From: Flavobacterium sp. H122
Lineage (GTDB): Bacteria > Bacteroidota > Bacteroidia > Flavobacteriales > Flavobacteriaceae
DNA: 64,000 bases
Reading direction: 5' to 3'
NCBI RefSeq assembly: GCF_004959765.1
Contig: NZ_SJZD01000003.1
Location: 1-64,000, forward strand
The notes under the pieces: generated by a model
Told to the model about the DNA's origin: nothing
Databases searched by the model: none
What the model saw: the letters and a program-made list of their open reading frames with translations, nothing else
Position numbers and translations under genes: made by a program
In this document: positions 27,521 through 36,779 of the stretch, piece by piece
Position numbering within the stretch: the first letter of the stretch is position 1
Layout: every line of letters begins with the position of its first letter

Positions 27521-30500
27521 TTGAGTACTGATTATATAAAACAACTATTTGCCAATCAGCCTAAAATTGCACAAATCGCCAATGCTTTAAACGGTGATGC
27601 TAAAATTCATGTTAAAGGATTGATAGGCTCATCATTGTCGTTCGTGATCGAATCATTATTTGAAAAAGCGGATAAAACAATGCTTATTTTAGCTAATGAA
27701 AAAGAAGAAGCGGCTTATATTCTCAATGACTTGGAAGAGTTAATTGGCGAAAAAGAGGTTTTGTTTTATCCCAGTTCGTATAGAAGACCTTATCAGATAG
27801 AAGAGACGGATAATGCTAATGTATTATTACGTTCTGAGGTTTTAAACCGAATCAATTCACGTAAAAAACCTTGCATCATTGTTTCTTATCCTGAAGCAAT
27901 TTTTGAAAAAGTTATTACTAAAAAAGAGCTTGAAAAGAATACCTTAAAAATTTCGGTAGGAGATAAGGTTTCTATTGATTTTATTAATGAAGTCTTGTTT
28001 GAATATGATTTCAAACGGGTGGATTTTATTACAGAACCGGGAGAGTTTTCTGTACGGGGAGGTATTTTGGATGTGTTTTCGTTTTCAAATGATAATCCCT
28101 ACCGTATTGAATTTTTTGGCAATGAAGTAGACAGTATCCGTACTTTTGATGTGGCCAGCCAGCTTTCTGTGGAGCAGAAAAACAAAATCACCATTATCCC
28201 CAATTTTGAAAATAAATTACTGGAAGAAAAACGGGAAAGTTTTTTACAATACATAAGCCCAAAAACTTCCATTTTTATTCAAAATACCGATTTGCTGTTG
28301 GCTAATCTGGATAAACTTTTTGTGAAAGCTCAGGAGAGTTTTGAAAAATTATCCAAAGATATAAAACACGCTTCCCCAGAAGAATTGTTTGTCAATCAGC
28401 AAACCTTTATCAAACAGGCTTTGAACTTTTCTGTGGTGGAAATGTCTCCTAAAGCGACATTTAGAATTCAGGAAACTTTTGAGTTTAACATAAAACCGCA
28501 GCCTTCGTTTAACAAACAATTTGACTTATTGTTTGATGATTTAAAAACCAACAGACAAAAAGGATTAAAAAACTATTTGTTTTGTGCCAATGAACAGCAG
28601 GCGAAACGTTTTCATGATATTTTTGAAAGTCTGGATGAACAGCAGCACGAGCATTTTGCCAAGGATTATGAAACAATTGTGCTGCCATTATACCAAGGTT
28701 TTATTGATGAGGAAAATCAAATAGCGTGTTATACAGACCATCAGATTTTTGAGCGATATCATAAGTTTTCCATTAAAAATGGTTATGCCAAAAAACAGAA
28801 TATCACTTTAAAGGAACTGAATTCCCTTTCAGTGGGTGATTATGTAACACATATCGATCACGGAATTGGAAAATTTGGCGGATTGCAGAAAATTCAGGTG
28901 GAAGGTAAAACACAGGAAGCAATTAAGTTAGTATATGCCGATAATGATATTGTGTATGTAAGTATTCATTCTTTACATAAAATATCTAAGTACAATGGCA
29001 AAGACGGAGCACCACCTAAAATTTATAAATTGGGTTCGGGTGCCTGGAAAGCTTTAAAACAAAAGACAAAAGCACGCGTTAAACACATTGCTTTTAACTT
29101 GATTCAATTGTATGCAAAACGCCGTTTGGATAAAGGGTATGCTTTTGCCCAGGATAGTTATCTGCAGTTGGAATTAGAGAGTTCTTTTATTTATGAAGAT
29201 ACACCTGACCAGTTAAAAGCGACGCAGGATGTAAAAGCCGATATGGAAAATGAGCGTCCCATGGATCGTTTGGTGTGTGGTGATGTAGGTTTTGGTAAAA
29301 CCGAAGTTGCCATCCGTGCCGCCTTCAAGGCGGTTGACAACAGCAAGCAGGTAGCAGTCTTAGTACCTACAACTATTTTAGCCTACCAGCATTTCAGAAC
29401 TTTCAGATCGCGTTTGAAAGATTTACCTGTAAATGTCAGTTATATAAACCGATTCAGAACGGCGAAACAAAAGACTGAAATTTTAAAAGATTTGGAATCC
29501 GGTAAACTCGATATTATTATAGGAACACATCAGTTGGTGAATAAAAATGTCAAGTTTAAAGATTTGGGTCTGTTGATTATTGACGAAGAGCAAAAGTTTG
29601 GTGTAAACGTAAAAGATAAACTGAAAACCATTGCAACAAATGTAGATACGCTTACGTTAACGGCAACTCCTATCCCTAGAACGTTACAGTTTTCGTTAAT
29701 GGCGGCGAGGGATTTATCGGTAATCAGCACCCCGCCACCCAACCGTTATCCTATCGATACGCAGGTGGTAGGATTTAATGAAGAAGTGATCCGTGATGCC
29801 GTTTCGTATGAAATAGAGCGCGGAGGGCAAGTGTATTTCATAAACAACCGTATTGAAAATATCAAGGAAATTGCAGGGATGATCCAGCGATTGGTGCCCA
29901 ATGCAAAAGTAGCTATTGGTCATGGTCAAATGGATGGCAAGAAGCTGGAAGAGATCATGCTTTCTTTCATGGAAGGTGAATTTGACGTGCTGGTGGCTAC
30001 AACGATTATAGAAAGTGGATTGGACGTGCCTAATGCCAATACAATTTTCATCAATAATGCCAATAATTTCGGACTGTCTGATTTACACCAAATGCGTGGC
30101 CGTGTGGGACGAAGCAATAAAAAAGCATTCTGTTATTTCATCACACCGCCTTACTCTGCAATGACTGAGGAAGCCCGTAAGCGTATTCAGGCTTTAACGC
30201 AATTTAGTGAACTGGGAAGCGGTTTTAATATTGCCATGAAAGATTTGGAAATCCGTGGAGCCGGGGATTTATTGGGCGGGGAGCAAAGCGGTTTCATCAA
30301 CGAGATTGGTTTTGAAACCTACCAAAAAATCATGCAGGAAGCCATTGAGGAATTGAAAGAAAATGAATTCAAAGATTTATATCCTGAAGAAAGTGATATT
30401 GAAACCAAAGAATATGTAAAAGACCTGCAAATCGACACCGATTTTGAATTGCTCTTCCCGGATGATTACATCAACAGTGTGACGGAGCGTTTGAGTCTCT

Positions 30501-30874
30501 ACAACGATTTGGCCATCATAAAAACCGAAGAAAAATTACAGGAATACCAACAACATCTTGAAGATAGATTTGGTAAACTGCCAAAACCGGCTTTAGCCTT
30601 ATTGGATAGTTTGCGGATCAAATGGAGAGCGTCGCATTTGGGTATTGAAAAAGTAGTGATGAAGCAAGGGAAATTGGTGTGTTACTTTTTAGGAGACCAA
30701 CAGAGTGATTATTATCAATCGAACCGTTTCCATAAAGTGCTTGAGTTCGTTCAGCAAAACAGTAACCTGTGTAAGATGAAAGAAAAAGAGACCAAAAATG
30801 GTCTCCGTTTATTGTTGACTTTCGAAAATGTAAAATCGGTTAAAAAGGCTTTGGAATTGATTGAGATGGTTTAG
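27521..30874 (+). CDS. mfd: Transcription-repair coupling factor
   Basis: A 1117-residue DNA translocase that removes stalled RNA polymerase and recruits nucleotide-excision repair. It has an N-terminal UvrB-like region, an RNA polymerase-interacting CarD-like domain (SVGDYVTHIDHGIGKFGGLQKI, about 436-457), helicase motifs with Walker A GDVGFGKTE (about 586-594) and DEEQ box (about 685), and a C-terminal TRCF domain. The start is a TTG (STDYIKQLFANQP) 5 bp after the lipoprotein stop. Length is typical. Confidence 0.95.
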   Translation: MSTDYIKQLFANQPKIAQIANALNGDAKIHVKGLIGSSLSFVIESLFEKADKTMLILANEKEEAAYILNDLEELIGEKEVLFYPSSYRRPYQIEETDNANVLLRSEVLNRINSRKKPCIIVSYPEAIFEKVITKKELEKNTLKISVGDKVSIDFINEVLFEYDFKRVDFITEPGEFSVRGGILDVFSFSNDNPYRIEFFGNEVDSIRTFDVASQLSVEQKNKITIIPNFENKLLEEKRESFLQYISPKTSIFIQNTDLLLANLDKLFVKAQESFEKLSKDIKHASPEELFVNQQTFIKQALNFSVVEMSPKATFRIQETFEFNIKPQPSFNKQFDLLFDDLKTNRQKGLKNYLFCANEQQAKRFHDIFESLDEQQHEHFAKDYETIVLPLYQGFIDEENQIACYTDHQIFERYHKFSIKNGYAKKQNITLKELNSLSVGDYVTHIDHGIGKFGGLQKIQVEGKTQEAIKLVYADNDIVYVSIHSLHKISKYNGKDGAPPKIYKLGSGAWKALKQKTKARVKHIAFNLIQLYAKRRLDKGYAFAQDSYLQLELESSFIYEDTPDQLKATQDVKADMENERPMDRLVCGDVGFGKTEVAIRAAFKAVDNSKQVAVLVPTTILAYQHFRTFRSRLKDLPVNVSYINRFRTAKQKTEILKDLESGKLDIIIGTHQLVNKNVKFKDLGLLIIDEEQKFGVNVKDKLKTIATNVDTLTLTATPIPRTLQFSLMAARDLSVISTPPPNRYPIDTQVVGFNEEVIRDAVSYEIERGGQVYFINNRIENIKEIAGMIQRLVPNAKVAIGHGQMDGKKLEEIMLSFMEGEFDVLVATTIIESGLDVPNANTIFINNANNFGLSDLHQMRGRVGRSNKKAFCYFITPPYSAMTEEARKRIQALTQFSELGSGFNIAMKDLEIRGAGDLLGGEQSGFINEIGFETYQKIMQEAIEELKENEFKDLYPEESDIETKEYVKDLQIDTDFELLFPDDYINSVTERLSLYNDLAIIKTEEKLQEYQQHLEDRFGKLPKPALALLDSLRIKWRASHLGIEKVVMKQGKLVCYFLGDQQSDYYQSNRFHKVLEFVQQNSNLCKMKEKETKNGLRLLLTFENVKSVKKALELIEMV

Positions 30875-30882
30875 TTTTTTAA

Positions 30883-30967
30883 ACCGCAAGGTCCGCAAAG
30901 GTTTTTTACAAAGTCCGCAAATAAAAATAGCGTACTTAGCGCTTACTTTGTGTCTTTGCGGTTAAAA
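30883..30967. repeat. Hyphenated palindrome of CGCAAAG words, copy 1
   Basis: Between convergent mfd and the ACT-domain gene. AACCGCAA (30883-30890) is inverse to TTGCGGTT (30956-30963), with internal variants CCGCAAAGG and CTTTGTGTCTTTGCGG. It is related in sequence to the repeat at 57217-57303 and may act as a two-way hairpin terminator here. Confidence 0.75.
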
Positions 30968-30971
30968 ATTA

Positions 30972-31634
30972 TTACTTCGTCAATTTCAAATCCTTAACAA
31001 TCCTGAAGGCTTTATCCACTACATTGTCATCTACTAAAACGGTAAACTCGTTTGAAGTAGAAATCACTTCATAAATTACAATTCCTTCCCATGCCAGGCG
31101 CTGGAAGATGAAATAATAAATTCCCGGCGTAACTGTATTTTCTTTTGGAAGTTTAACGGTGATTGAAGCCAGATTCTCTAATTTTTGAGTCAGTTTCTCA
31201 CCTTTAAAATGCTTGTCAACCAAATGGCTTAACGCTTCGCTTACTACAATGTTGGTTTCGTTTACACCACGTGATGAGGTAAAGAAAGCATCGGGATGCT
31301 CATTGATTTCAGCAATCAATTCAGCCTGTTTGTGGAAAATAGTATCTGAAACTAAAAAAGTATAATCATTCAAGGAAGATCGGACTGTAATTTCCCCTAT
31401 TCCTTTTAAGACTTTGGTAACTTTATGGTTTACCTGAAAACTCAAGTCTTCTGAAAGTCTTTTTAAAGCCATGATTATGGCTCCCTGCTTTACATCTTTA
31501 CCTAATTCGATTTCAAGTTCATCTGTCATCACTCTGGCTAGTGAAGTCAAATTGATGATTCCCTGCGCTAAGGCATTTAACAAAAAAGGTTTTGTTTTGA
31601 TGTAATTCTCTACTACTGAAGAAATTGTTTTCAT
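30972..31634 (-). CDS. ACT-domain protein (aspartate-kinase-like regulator)
   Basis: A 220-residue protein. The N-terminal part (about 1-75) is helical with a winged-helix look (INLTSLARVMTDELEIELGKDVKQGAIIMALKRL), and the C-terminal 140 residues look like two ACT-type ligand-binding units (ITVRSSLNDYTFLVSD; GIYYFIFQRLAWEGIVIYEVISTSNEFTVLVDD). Bacteroidota annotations often call it aspartate kinase, but no kinase domain is present. It may be an amino-acid-sensing regulator. Confidence 0.7.
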   Translation of the reverse strand: MKTISSVVENYIKTKPFLLNALAQGIINLTSLARVMTDELEIELGKDVKQGAIIMALKRLSEDLSFQVNHKVTKVLKGIGEITVRSSLNDYTFLVSDTIFHKQAELIAEINEHPDAFFTSSRGVNETNIVVSEALSHLVDKHFKGEKLTQKLENLASITVKLPKENTVTPGIYYFIFQRLAWEGIVIYEVISTSNEFTVLVDDNVVDKAFRIVKDLKLTK

Positions 31635-31732
31635 ACAAAATTTTTTTACAAAGTTAAATAAACAACCAAAATGTTACATTTATAACATTGTTATGTTTGT
31701 TATAAGGATTTTAAAATTTTGTGATATTTCTG

Positions 31733-32092
31733 TTAAAAATGATAAAACGCGTCTTCAATATGTTCTATTGTGAACGAATCAGCATTTTTTATAACAGAAA
31801 TAATATCAAACCGAATTTCAAGATCTAAATCGGTTTCCAAAACATATTCATCAATAGCTTTGGCTAACAGTTTGATTTTCTTTTTGTTGACAAAATCTTC
31901 AGGATTGCCGAAGTCAACAGAAGTTCTTGTTTTTACTTCCGCAACTATCAGCCAATTGTCTTTTTGGGCAATGATGTCAATTTCTGCCTTTCGGGCCTGA
32001 TAATTCCGCTGTACAATTTCGTAGCCTTTTTCTAGTAAATAATTTACCGCTGCCTCTTCACCCTGTTTGCCTGTTTCGTTGTGTTCTGCCAT
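31733..32092 (-). CDS. yraN: YraN family endonuclease-like protein (UPF0102)
   Basis: A 119-residue protein with the restriction-endonuclease-like core: EEAAVNYLLEKGYEIVQRNYQARKAEIDIIAQ, followed by the D-(E)xK-type active-site segment WLIVAEVKTR. The family is associated with DNA processing, but its role is not established. The ATG at 32092 (MAEHNETGKQG) is chosen. The longer frame (MLRASQLLAMT) is encoded by an intergenic repeat and is not credible as protein. Confidence 0.88.
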   Translation of the reverse strand: MAEHNETGKQGEEAAVNYLLEKGYEIVQRNYQARKAEIDIIAQKDNWLIVAEVKTRTSVDFGNPEDFVNKKKIKLLAKAIDEYVLETDLDLEIRFDIISVIKNADSFTIEHIEDAFYHF

Positions 32093-32094
32093 AG

Positions 32095-32132
32095 TCATTG
32101 CGAGGAGTTGCGAGGCACGAAGCAAAGCAATC
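32095..32132. repeat. TCATTGCGAGG/GAAGCAATCT interspersed repeat
   Basis: The motif TCATTGCGAGG, a middle GAGGCACGAAGC and the end AAGCAATCT make up a well-known type of dispersed, partly palindromic repeat seen in many bacterial genomes. It directly abuts the yraN start codon and forms the yraN leader. Confidence 0.75.
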
Positions 32133-32148
32133 TTTCCTCATTGCTTTT

Positions 32149-33114
32149 TTATTTATGATCGAAGATCACCTTACTGCATTCATTATTCACATCTATTGTT
32201 ACCTGTGTTCCAAAAACCAAAGCTCTGTTGTCTTTGATATGTCCGGCAGGGAACTCATATATAATTGGTATGTTGTATTTTTTAGTTACGTCTTCAACAA
32301 TCTGCAAGGCATTTTTCCCCCAGGGGATATCGTTGTCTCTCATCTTAGTCATACCGCCGACTAAGATTGCTTTAATACTTTCCAGACAGCCGTTGCGTTT
32401 CAGGTTCATCATCATACGGTCAATGTGGTAAAGGTATTCGTCCAGATCTTCAATGAATAACACTTTATCAGTACAATCAATCGCAGAAGGAGATCCGAAT
32501 AAACTATAAAGGATTGATAAATTTCCGCCTACCAATTCACCTTTGGCTTTACCAAATTTGTTCATAGGATGCGGTAAAAGATCGTATTCCAGTCTTTCAT
32601 CATTAAATAGAGCAACACGTAAAGTTTCTTTGGCTTCAGGAGTAGCTTTTGCAACCGTTACAGGCATGATTCCGTGGATAGATTTATAACCCATGGTGTT
32701 CAAATGACTGTGCAAAACGGTAACATCACTAAAACCAACAATCCATTTTGGATGCTGTTTGAATTTAGTAAAATCAAGCATATCTATCATACGCACGGTT
32801 CCGTAACCACCGCGGACACACCAAATCATTTTAATATTTGGGTTATCCAGCTGGTCTTGAAAATCTTTGGCGCGTTGTTCATCAGTTCCGGCCAATTGAT
32901 TTAAGTCTAAACCTATAGTGCTTCCTATTTTTACTTCCAGCCCCCAGCTTTTCAGCAAGTCAATGGCAGGTTTTAAGTTGTCATCAATATTTTTACGAGC
33001 TGTAGCCACAATAGCTACCGTATCGCCTTTTTTTAGATAAGGTGGTGTTATCATCTTTTTTTGAGAATAGGATAAATTGGAAATTACTAGTATGATAAAT
33101 AAAAAACGAAGCAT
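32149..33114 (-). CDS. LD-carboxypeptidase (family S66), exported
   Basis: A 321-residue enzyme that removes the terminal D-alanine from murein tetrapeptides. The nucleophile Ser is in GFSDVTVLH, the partner Glu in FIEDLDEYLYHIDRM and His in EFPAGHIKDN. The ATG at 33114 gives a signal peptide (MLRFLFIILVISNLSYS), implying a periplasmic enzyme; the longer frame needs a TTG. It is divergent from metG. Confidence 0.9.
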   Translation of the reverse strand: MLRFLFIILVISNLSYSQKKMITPPYLKKGDTVAIVATARKNIDDNLKPAIDLLKSWGLEVKIGSTIGLDLNQLAGTDEQRAKDFQDQLDNPNIKMIWCVRGGYGTVRMIDMLDFTKFKQHPKWIVGFSDVTVLHSHLNTMGYKSIHGIMPVTVAKATPEAKETLRVALFNDERLEYDLLPHPMNKFGKAKGELVGGNLSILYSLFGSPSAIDCTDKVLFIEDLDEYLYHIDRMMMNLKRNGCLESIKAILVGGMTKMRDNDIPWGKNALQIVEDVTKKYNIPIIYEFPAGHIKDNRALVFGTQVTIDVNNECSKVIFDHK

Positions 33115-33158
33115 TTTTATTGTTTGTGTTTTCAAAAATAAATAAAAATATATTTAAA

Positions 33159-33181
33159 ATTCGTGTATTCGTGGCTAATCG
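33159..33181. repeat. ATTCGTG word repeat in the metG leader
   Basis: ATTCGTGTATTCGTGGCTAA contains two ATTCGTG words 9 bp apart. This phrase recurs in flavobacterial spacers in my experience. It precedes the -7 box for metG by only 3 bp. Confidence 0.45.
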
Positions 33182-33183
33182 AC

Positions 33184-33191
33184 TATTTTTG
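33184..33191 (+). promoter_or_regulatory. -7 box of metG (TATTTTTG)
   Basis: A perfect TANNTTTG element 61 bp before the metG ATG. The region upstream is the ATTCGTG repeat. Confidence 0.5.
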
Positions 33192-33252
33192 CATTCTGAT
33201 TTTGAAATCAACTCAAAATCTGTTCCAATTCATTAGATTTAAACGATTAGTT

Positions 33253-35322
33253 ATGATTACGAATCCAAAAAGATATACAATTACTGCGGCATTGCCTTAC
33301 ACAAATGGACCTATACATATTGGGCATTTGGCTGGGGTTTATGTACCTTCTGATATTTATGCGCGTTACCTGCGTCTGCAGGGAAAAGATGTAGCCTTCA
33401 TTTGCGGAAGTGATGAGCACGGAGTGGCTATTTCAATGAAAGCGAAAAAAGAAGGAATCACACCTCAGGAAGTAATTGATAAATACGACGGAATCATCCG
33501 TAAATCTTTTGAGGATTTTGGAATTTCTTTTGACAATTATTCACGTACTTCTGCAAAAATTCATCACGATACAGCATCGGCATTTTTTAAGAAAATGTAC
33601 GATGAAGGTAAGTTTATCGAAGAAGTTACGGAGCAATTATATGATGAAAAAGCAGAACAGTTTTTAGCTGACCGATTTGTAACAGGTACTTGTCCAAAAT
33701 GCGATAATCCTGAAGCTTATGGTGATCAGTGTGAAAAATGCGGAACTTCCCTTAACGCAACCGATTTGATCAATCCGAAGTCGACTATCACAGGAACAAC
33801 TCCTATTTTGAAGTCAACAAAACACTGGTTTTTACCTTTAAACCAATATGATGCATTTTTGAAAGAATGGATTGTAGAAGGTCATAAAAATGACTGGAAA
33901 CCTAATGTGTATGGTCAGGTAAAATCATGGATTGACGGCGGATTGGAACCGCGTGCTGTTACCCGTGATTTGGATTGGGGAATTGATGTGCCTGTAGAAG
34001 GTGCCGAAGGCAAGAAACTTTACGTTTGGTTTGATGCGCCTATTGGTTACATTTCATCTACTAAAGAATGGGCACTAAGAGAAGGAAAAGACTGGGAGCC
34101 GTATTGGAAAGATCAGGATACTAAATTAGTACACTTTATAGGTAAAGACAATATCGTTTTCCACTGTGTGATTTTCCCGGCTATGCTAAAAGCACACGGT
34201 GATTATATTTTACCGGATAACGTTCCCGCGAATGAGTTCCTGAACTTAGAAGGTAATAAACTTTCTACTTCTAAAAACTGGGCAGTTTGGTTACACGAAT
34301 ATCTAATTGATTTCCCTGAAAAACAGGATGCACTACGTTATGCTTTGACTGCCAATGCTCCTGAAACAAAAGACAACGATTTTACCTGGAAAGATTTTCA
34401 GGCAAGAAATAATAATGAGTTGGCGGCTATCTATGGTAATTTTATCAACCGTGTGGTGGTATTGACACACAAATACTATGATGGAATTGTGCCAGCACCA
34501 AATGCTTTAACTGAAGTTGACGAACAAACTCTAGCAGAATTAAAAGCCTACCCAGCAGTGATAGCTTCTTCAATTGAAAGATACCGTTTTAGAGAAGCAT
34601 TGGGTGAATTAATGAATGTGGCCCGTTTGGGTAACAAATATCTAGCGGATGAAGAGCCTTGGAAAATGGTTAAAACCGATCCGGAACGTGTAAAAACGCA
34701 AATGTATGTAGCTTTGCAGATTGCTTCGGCTTTGGCCATTCTGTCTGAACCTTTTTTACCATTTACTTCAGCTAAATTATGTAAGATCTTAAATATAGAG
34801 CCTAATAATTGGAATTTGGAATTTGAGAACTGGAATTTAACTAAAGCAGGTCATCAAATTGGTCAGGCTGAAATTCTTTTCGCACAAATCGAAGATACTG
34901 AAATACAAAAACAAATTGATAAACTGGAAGCTACAAAAACAGCAAATGCATCTGAAAAAGCTTCAGCAAATAAAACTATTATGCCTCAAAAAGAAACTAC
35001 TACATTCGACGATTTCTCAAAAATAGATTTACGTATAGGAACAATCATAGAAGCTGAAAAAATGCCTAAAGCGGATAAGCTTTTAGTATTAAAAGTGGAT
35101 ACAGGAATTGATGTACGTACTATTGTTTCGGGAATTGCCGAGCATTTTACACCGGAAGAAGTAGTTGGCAAGCGTGTTACTGTTTTAGTAAATCTGGCAC
35201 CAAGAGCTTTGCGTGGTGTAGAAAGTCAGGGAATGCTGTTATTGACTAATAACGCTGAAGGTAAATTGGTATTTGTTAGCCCGGAGGCTGATGGAGTTGA
35301 AAATGGGGCGGTGATTTCTTAA
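33253..35322 (+). CDS. metG: Methionyl-tRNA synthetase
   Basis: A 689-residue enzyme charging tRNA-Met. The HIGH motif is in [14 protein letters not shown] (about residue 20), a zinc knuckle is [17 protein letters not shown] (about 144-160) and the KMSKS equivalent reads KLSTS. The C-terminal EMAP/Trbp111-like tRNA-binding domain (about 580-689) has [15 protein letters not shown]. The ATG at 33253 ([20 protein letters not shown]) fits the family. Before the C-terminal domain lies an odd segment [11 protein letters not shown] encoded by three GGAATTT repeats. Confidence 0.95.
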   Translation: MITNPKRYTITAALPYTNGPIHIGHLAGVYVPSDIYARYLRLQGKDVAFICGSDEHGVAISMKAKKEGITPQEVIDKYDGIIRKSFEDFGISFDNYSRTSAKIHHDTASAFFKKMYDEGKFIEEVTEQLYDEKAEQFLADRFVTGTCPKCDNPEAYGDQCEKCGTSLNATDLINPKSTITGTTPILKSTKHWFLPLNQYDAFLKEWIVEGHKNDWKPNVYGQVKSWIDGGLEPRAVTRDLDWGIDVPVEGAEGKKLYVWFDAPIGYISSTKEWALREGKDWEPYWKDQDTKLVHFIGKDNIVFHCVIFPAMLKAHGDYILPDNVPANEFLNLEGNKLSTSKNWAVWLHEYLIDFPEKQDALRYALTANAPETKDNDFTWKDFQARNNNELAAIYGNFINRVVVLTHKYYDGIVPAPNALTEVDEQTLAELKAYPAVIASSIERYRFREALGELMNVARLGNKYLADEEPWKMVKTDPERVKTQMYVALQIASALAILSEPFLPFTSAKLCKILNIEPNNWNLEFENWNLTKAGHQIGQAEILFAQIEDTEIQKQIDKLEATKTANASEKASANKTIMPQKETTTFDDFSKIDLRIGTIIEAEKMPKADKLLVLKVDTGIDVRTIVSGIAEHFTPEEVVGKRVTVLVNLAPRALRGVESQGMLLLTNNAEGKLVFVSPEADGVENGAVIS
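34807..34839 (+). repeat. GGAATTT triple repeat inside metG
   Basis: Within the metG frame GGAATTT occurs three times in 28 bp, giving [11 protein letters not shown]. It lies in the linker between anticodon-binding and C-terminal domains, where variation is tolerated. Confidence 0.5.
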
Positions 35323-35358
35323 AGTTTTTTCGTAACTTTATAGAAAACGAACTGAACT

Positions 35359-35874
35359 ATGTTACAAAAAAGTATTGAAGACGCTTTAAACAAGCAGATA
35401 AGAATCGAAGCCGAATCGTCACAGGTGTATCTTTCTATGGCTTGCTGGGCTGAAATTCATGGTTTTGAGGGCATTGCACGTTTCATGTATTTACAGTCAG
35501 ATGAAGAGCGTATGCACATGCTTAAACTGATAAAATATGTCAATGAGCGTGGCGGGCATGCACAGATAACCGAACTAAAAATGCCCAAAACAACATTTAC
35601 AGCTTTTCAGGAAATGTTTGAGGAATTGTACAAGCATGAACTGTTTGTGTCGCAATCTATTAATGAATTGGTTCACATTACTTTTGAATCTAAAGATTAT
35701 GCAACACATAATTTTCTACAATGGTATGTGGCAGAACAGATAGAAGAGGAGGCGCAGGCTAAAAACATATTGGATAAAATCAATATGATAGGGGATGATA
35801 AAGGAGGATTGTATTTGTTTGACAGGGATATTTTGCAAATCACCGCTAAGAATGCTGCAGTAAAACAAACTTAA
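35359..35874 (+). CDS. ftnA: Ferritin
   Basis: A 171-residue non-heme iron-storage protein that oxidises Fe2+ and stores it in a 24-mer shell. The ferroxidase ligands E17 (RIEAESSQVYLSMACWAE), E50 and H53 (DEERMHM) are visible, and helix D carries EQIEEE. The next gene, 11 bp downstream, encodes a tiny Cys/Lys-rich protein. Confidence 0.94.
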   Translation: MLQKSIEDALNKQIRIEAESSQVYLSMACWAEIHGFEGIARFMYLQSDEERMHMLKLIKYVNERGGHAQITELKMPKTTFTAFQEMFEELYKHELFVSQSINELVHITFESKDYATHNFLQWYVAEQIEEEAQAKNILDKINMIGDDKGGLYLFDRDILQITAKNAAVKQT

Positions 35875-35885
35875 TTCTTTTTGCT

Positions 35886-36071
35886 TTGAGCAAAAAAGAC
35901 AAAGATAAGGACAAAGACAAGCACGAAAAAGAGCTTAAAAAATTACACAAAAAAGCAGAAAAGTGTAAGTCACAATGTTGTGAAAAATACAAAAAGAAAG
36001 AGTCTAAACGATGCAAACGCTGCCCTATGTTTGACTTGATTGAAAAATATCATAAAGCTCCTTCTGCCTGA
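35886..36071 (+). CDS. Cys/Lys-rich small protein next to ferritin
   Basis: A 61-residue protein starting with TTG (SKKDKDKDKDKHEKE) 11 bp after the ferritin stop. The N-terminal third is an alternating Lys-Asp tract. The second half has five cysteines spaced C27-x3-C31-C32-x10-C43-x2-C46, ending KRCKRCPMFDLIEKYHK. Five Cys plus a few His suggest metal binding. No family is known to me. Expression with ferritin hints at an iron-related role. A terminator stem overlaps the last codons. Confidence 0.6.
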   Translation: MSKKDKDKDKDKHEKELKKLHKKAEKCKSQCCEKYKKKESKRCKRCPMFDLIEKYHKAPSA

Positions 36072-36083
36072 AGGAGTTTTTTT
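36058..36083 (+). terminator. Terminator of the ferritin unit
   Basis: CTCCTTC (36058-36064), 5-base loop, GAAGGAG (36070-36076), then seven T. The stop codon of the Cys-rich gene lies in it. Confidence 0.88.
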
Positions 36084-36095
36084 ATACTTCAAAAT

Positions 36096-36779
36096 ATGAA
36101 ACCAAAAATAATCGCTTTTGATGCCGATGACACGCTTTGGCACAATGAACCCTTTTTTGATGAAGCCCAGGAAAAATTTTGTGCCTTGTTTCAAAACTAT
36201 GCCTCGCATCAGGAAATTTTGCAGATAATACTGAGTCATCAGGTGAAGAATCTTCCTTTATACGGTTTCGGGATTAAAGCGTTTACGTTATCCATGGTAG
36301 AATCGGGTTTGGATTTGACCAACCAGCAAATTTCGGGGCATGTTATCGAAAAAATCCTTCAAATAGGAAAAGATTTGTTGTTAAAACCGGTTGAACTCTT
36401 ACCGGATGTAGAGGAGGTTTTAAAAGAATTGAAAGGAAAGTACAAGCTCATTGTAGCAACAAAAGGCGATTTAAAAGACCAGCACCGTAAATTGCACGAT
36501 TCCGGGTTGGGACATTTTTTTCACCATATCGAAGTAATGAGCGATAAAGCTGAGGTGGATTACACTAAAATGCTGGGACGTTTGGATATTCAACCCAATG
36601 ATTTTATGATGATAGGAAATTCTTTAAAATCAGATGTTTTGCCTGTTTTAAATATTGGCGGATTTGGTGTGCATATTCCATATCACACGACCTGGGCGTA
36701 TGAACGGATCGATTTTGAGATTGAACATGAAAATTTCAAAGCAATTGCCAATGTAAAAGAAGTTTTATCTTTGCTTTGA
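36096..36779 (+). CDS. HAD family hydrolase
   Basis: A 227-residue phosphatase-type protein. Motif I FDADDTLW is at residues 8-15, motif II sits in KLIVATKGD, and motif IV in MIGNSLKSDV with the metal-binding Asp. The cap region resembles the subgroup that includes phosphoglycolate phosphatases. The substrate is unknown. Its stop overlaps the next start (TGATG). Confidence 0.88.
   Translation: MKPKIIAFDADDTLWHNEPFFDEAQEKFCALFQNYASHQEILQIILSHQVKNLPLYGFGIKAFTLSMVESGLDLTNQQISGHVIEKILQIGKDLLLKPVELLPDVEEVLKELKGKYKLIVATKGDLKDQHRKLHDSGLGHFFHHIEVMSDKAEVDYTKMLGRLDIQPNDFMMIGNSLKSDVLPVLNIGGFGVHIPYHTTWAYERIDFEIEHENFKAIANVKEVLSLL

Noticed and set aside
32098..32364. 88-residue plus-strand frame over the repeat and the carboxypeptidase end
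   Set aside because: Overlaps a dispersed repeat and the 3' end of a solid gene on the other strand.
33163..33252. Extended N-terminus of metG from a GTG
   Set aside because: The extra 30 residues overlap the promoter and do not fit the family start before the HIGH motif.
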